The notes under the pieces are model-generated. The model searched no databases, was not told where the DNA came from, and worked only from the letters and a program-made list of their open reading frames with translations. From Paratinospora sagittata (lineage: Eukaryota; Streptophyta; Magnoliopsida; Ranunculales; Menispermaceae), in assembly GCA_035771175.1 (NCBI GenBank), contig CM069594.1:11780620-11844619 (forward strand): a stretch of 64,000 nucleotides of DNA, in the 5' to 3' direction. This document shows positions 63,397 through 64,000 of the stretch, piece after piece. Each line of letters starts with the position of its first letter. The stretch's first letter is position 1. The translations under genes and the position numbers were made by a program.

Positions 63397-64000
63397 ACTC
63401 AGCACTAAAACTCTGAAAATAGCAAAGTTTTCAAAATCACTTCGATATAGTATTTCATTTTGAAAAAAATGTTTTCCGTAAGGTTTTACTCATAATTTCA
63501 ATGAGTTTTGAATTATTTAAAAGTGTTTTGAGTCAATGGACCGGTTCTTGAGTGTCAAATATTAATTTTTCAAAAATAAGGGTTTCCAGCAATTTGCCAA
63601 ATTCTCGAGAAGGCACTAACGCACTATCAGTGTTGATAGCACGTTGATAGGGTTCCATAATAAGACATTTGTTTTTTCTCGAAAATTGTCTATATCGCGC
63701 TATCCCCTTTGATGACTCGCTATAAAGCTGTTGCCTTAATCTTTTCATTTTTTGTAAAATGGGCAATAGCGCGCTATAGGCCTTGATAACACGCTATCGA
63801 AAAGTCTAAAAAACTCAAGCTCTCTAGTTTGTGTATATCGACCTGCTATCTATCAATAGAGAACATGATACACAACCAAATAGCACTCTATCCACGTCTG
63901 AGACAAAAATCAGATATTTCTAACGAGAAAAATGTGGCCACTTCTGCTTGCTCGATTTTTCTATTCCTTACACAATTTTGCCAGGTTATCTTAATTGAAA
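63397..64000 (+). repeat. Monomer M56, class A, cut by the window end
   Basis: Only the first 604 bp are visible. TGGACCGG and CTATCTATCAATAG match M36 rather than the A monomers of the pentamer block. CACAATTTTGCC and private ATGTGGCCAC follow. Confidence 0.93.

Larger units (their letters stand above)
1..64000. repeat. Satellite array, about 1153-bp monomer, 55 full copies plus one partial
   Basis: The same block recurs from end to end. The phase motif ACTCAGCACT occurs at 1, 1154, 2306, 3458, 4610, 5762 and so on to 63397, with spacings of 1151-1155 bp. All copies are in one orientation with no spacer between them. Copies differ by scattered substitutions and one-base indels, and adjacent copies are often less alike than copies two, three or five units apart, the mark of higher-order repeats. 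No unique sequence interrupts the array and both ends of the window lie inside it. Such arrays are typical of eukaryotic heterochromatin; chromosome position and species are not determinable here. Confidence 0.98.
43793..64000 (+). repeat. Pentameric higher-order repeat block A-B-C-D-E, 5766-bp period
   Basis: Class lengths are constant in every copy: A 1153, B 1154, C 1155, D 1152, E 1152 bp, summing to 5766. Copies start at 43793, 49559 and 57631, and a fourth begins at 63397. The second copy is 8072 bp because two extra chimeric monomers sit between its D and E. Copies look almost identical by eye. One seen difference is GTCTTGGTAAG in M46, where M41 and M53 have GTCTCGGTAAG. Confidence 0.95.

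Noticed and set aside
1..64000. CRISPR array
   Set aside because: Repeats are about 1153 bp and directly abutting, with no short repeats separated by unique spacers and no cas-like genes.
1..64000. Ribosomal DNA or its intergenic spacer
   Set aside because: No segment resembling 18S, 5.8S, 28S or 5S rRNA occurs in the monomer; the unit is too short and too A+T-rich for rDNA.
1..64000. LTR retrotransposon or other complete transposon
   Set aside because: No reverse transcriptase, integrase or transposase frame, no primer-binding site and no nested terminal repeats beyond the satellite period.
1..64000. Inverted or mixed-orientation monomers
   Set aside because: Every phase motif was found on the plus strand; no switch of orientation was seen.

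Overview
The whole 64 kb window is one uninterrupted tandem satellite array. I see no credible protein-coding gene, RNA gene, complete mobile element or CRISPR array. The unit is about 1152-1153 bp (range 1151-1155 by my phase marks). It repeats 55 full times plus one partial copy, always head to tail in the same orientation. Monomer starts were phased on the motif ACTCAGCACT, which happens to begin at base 1.

The DNA is A+T-rich, about two thirds A+T on the lines I sampled. A megasatellite of this kind with higher-order repeat (HOR) structure points to nuclear eukaryotic heterochromatin: pericentromeric, centromeric or subtelomeric. The species cannot be named from the sequence. A plant is my weak preference, because one conserved reading frame has a plant-like AACAATGG start context. 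No flanking unique DNA, transposon or gene is present to fix the location.

Regional layout. (1) 1-2305: two monomers, the first the most diverged in the window. (2) 2306-13828: a clear dimeric HOR of about 2305 bp, five copies, the last three almost identical. (3) 13829-20740: a patchwork of single and chimeric monomers. (4) 20741-28808: a trimeric HOR of 3458 bp, two copies, with a monomer of one trimer class ahead of them. (5) 28809-43792: a mixed zone of single and chimeric monomers that supplies the parts used further right, with a 7-monomer (8069 bp) long-range similarity. (6) 43793-64000: a pentameric HOR (classes A-B-C-D-E) of exactly 5766 bp. One copy is enlarged by two extra chimeric monomers. 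The array therefore changes from 2-mer to 3-mer to 5-mer periodicity, and many crossover points can be bracketed to within about 35-170 bp.

Inside each monomer the first half carries a GC-richer cluster of about four degenerate 75-bp subrepeats. These are built on ATAGCGCGCTAT, a 12-bp perfect palindrome present in one or two copies. The monomer end carries another palindrome (CTAATGCATTAG) that runs into a 9-bp inverted repeat with a 23-nt loop. The second half holds a minus-strand reading frame of 75-77 codons that stays open in all but one full monomer. It has no recognisable domain and I do not call it a gene.
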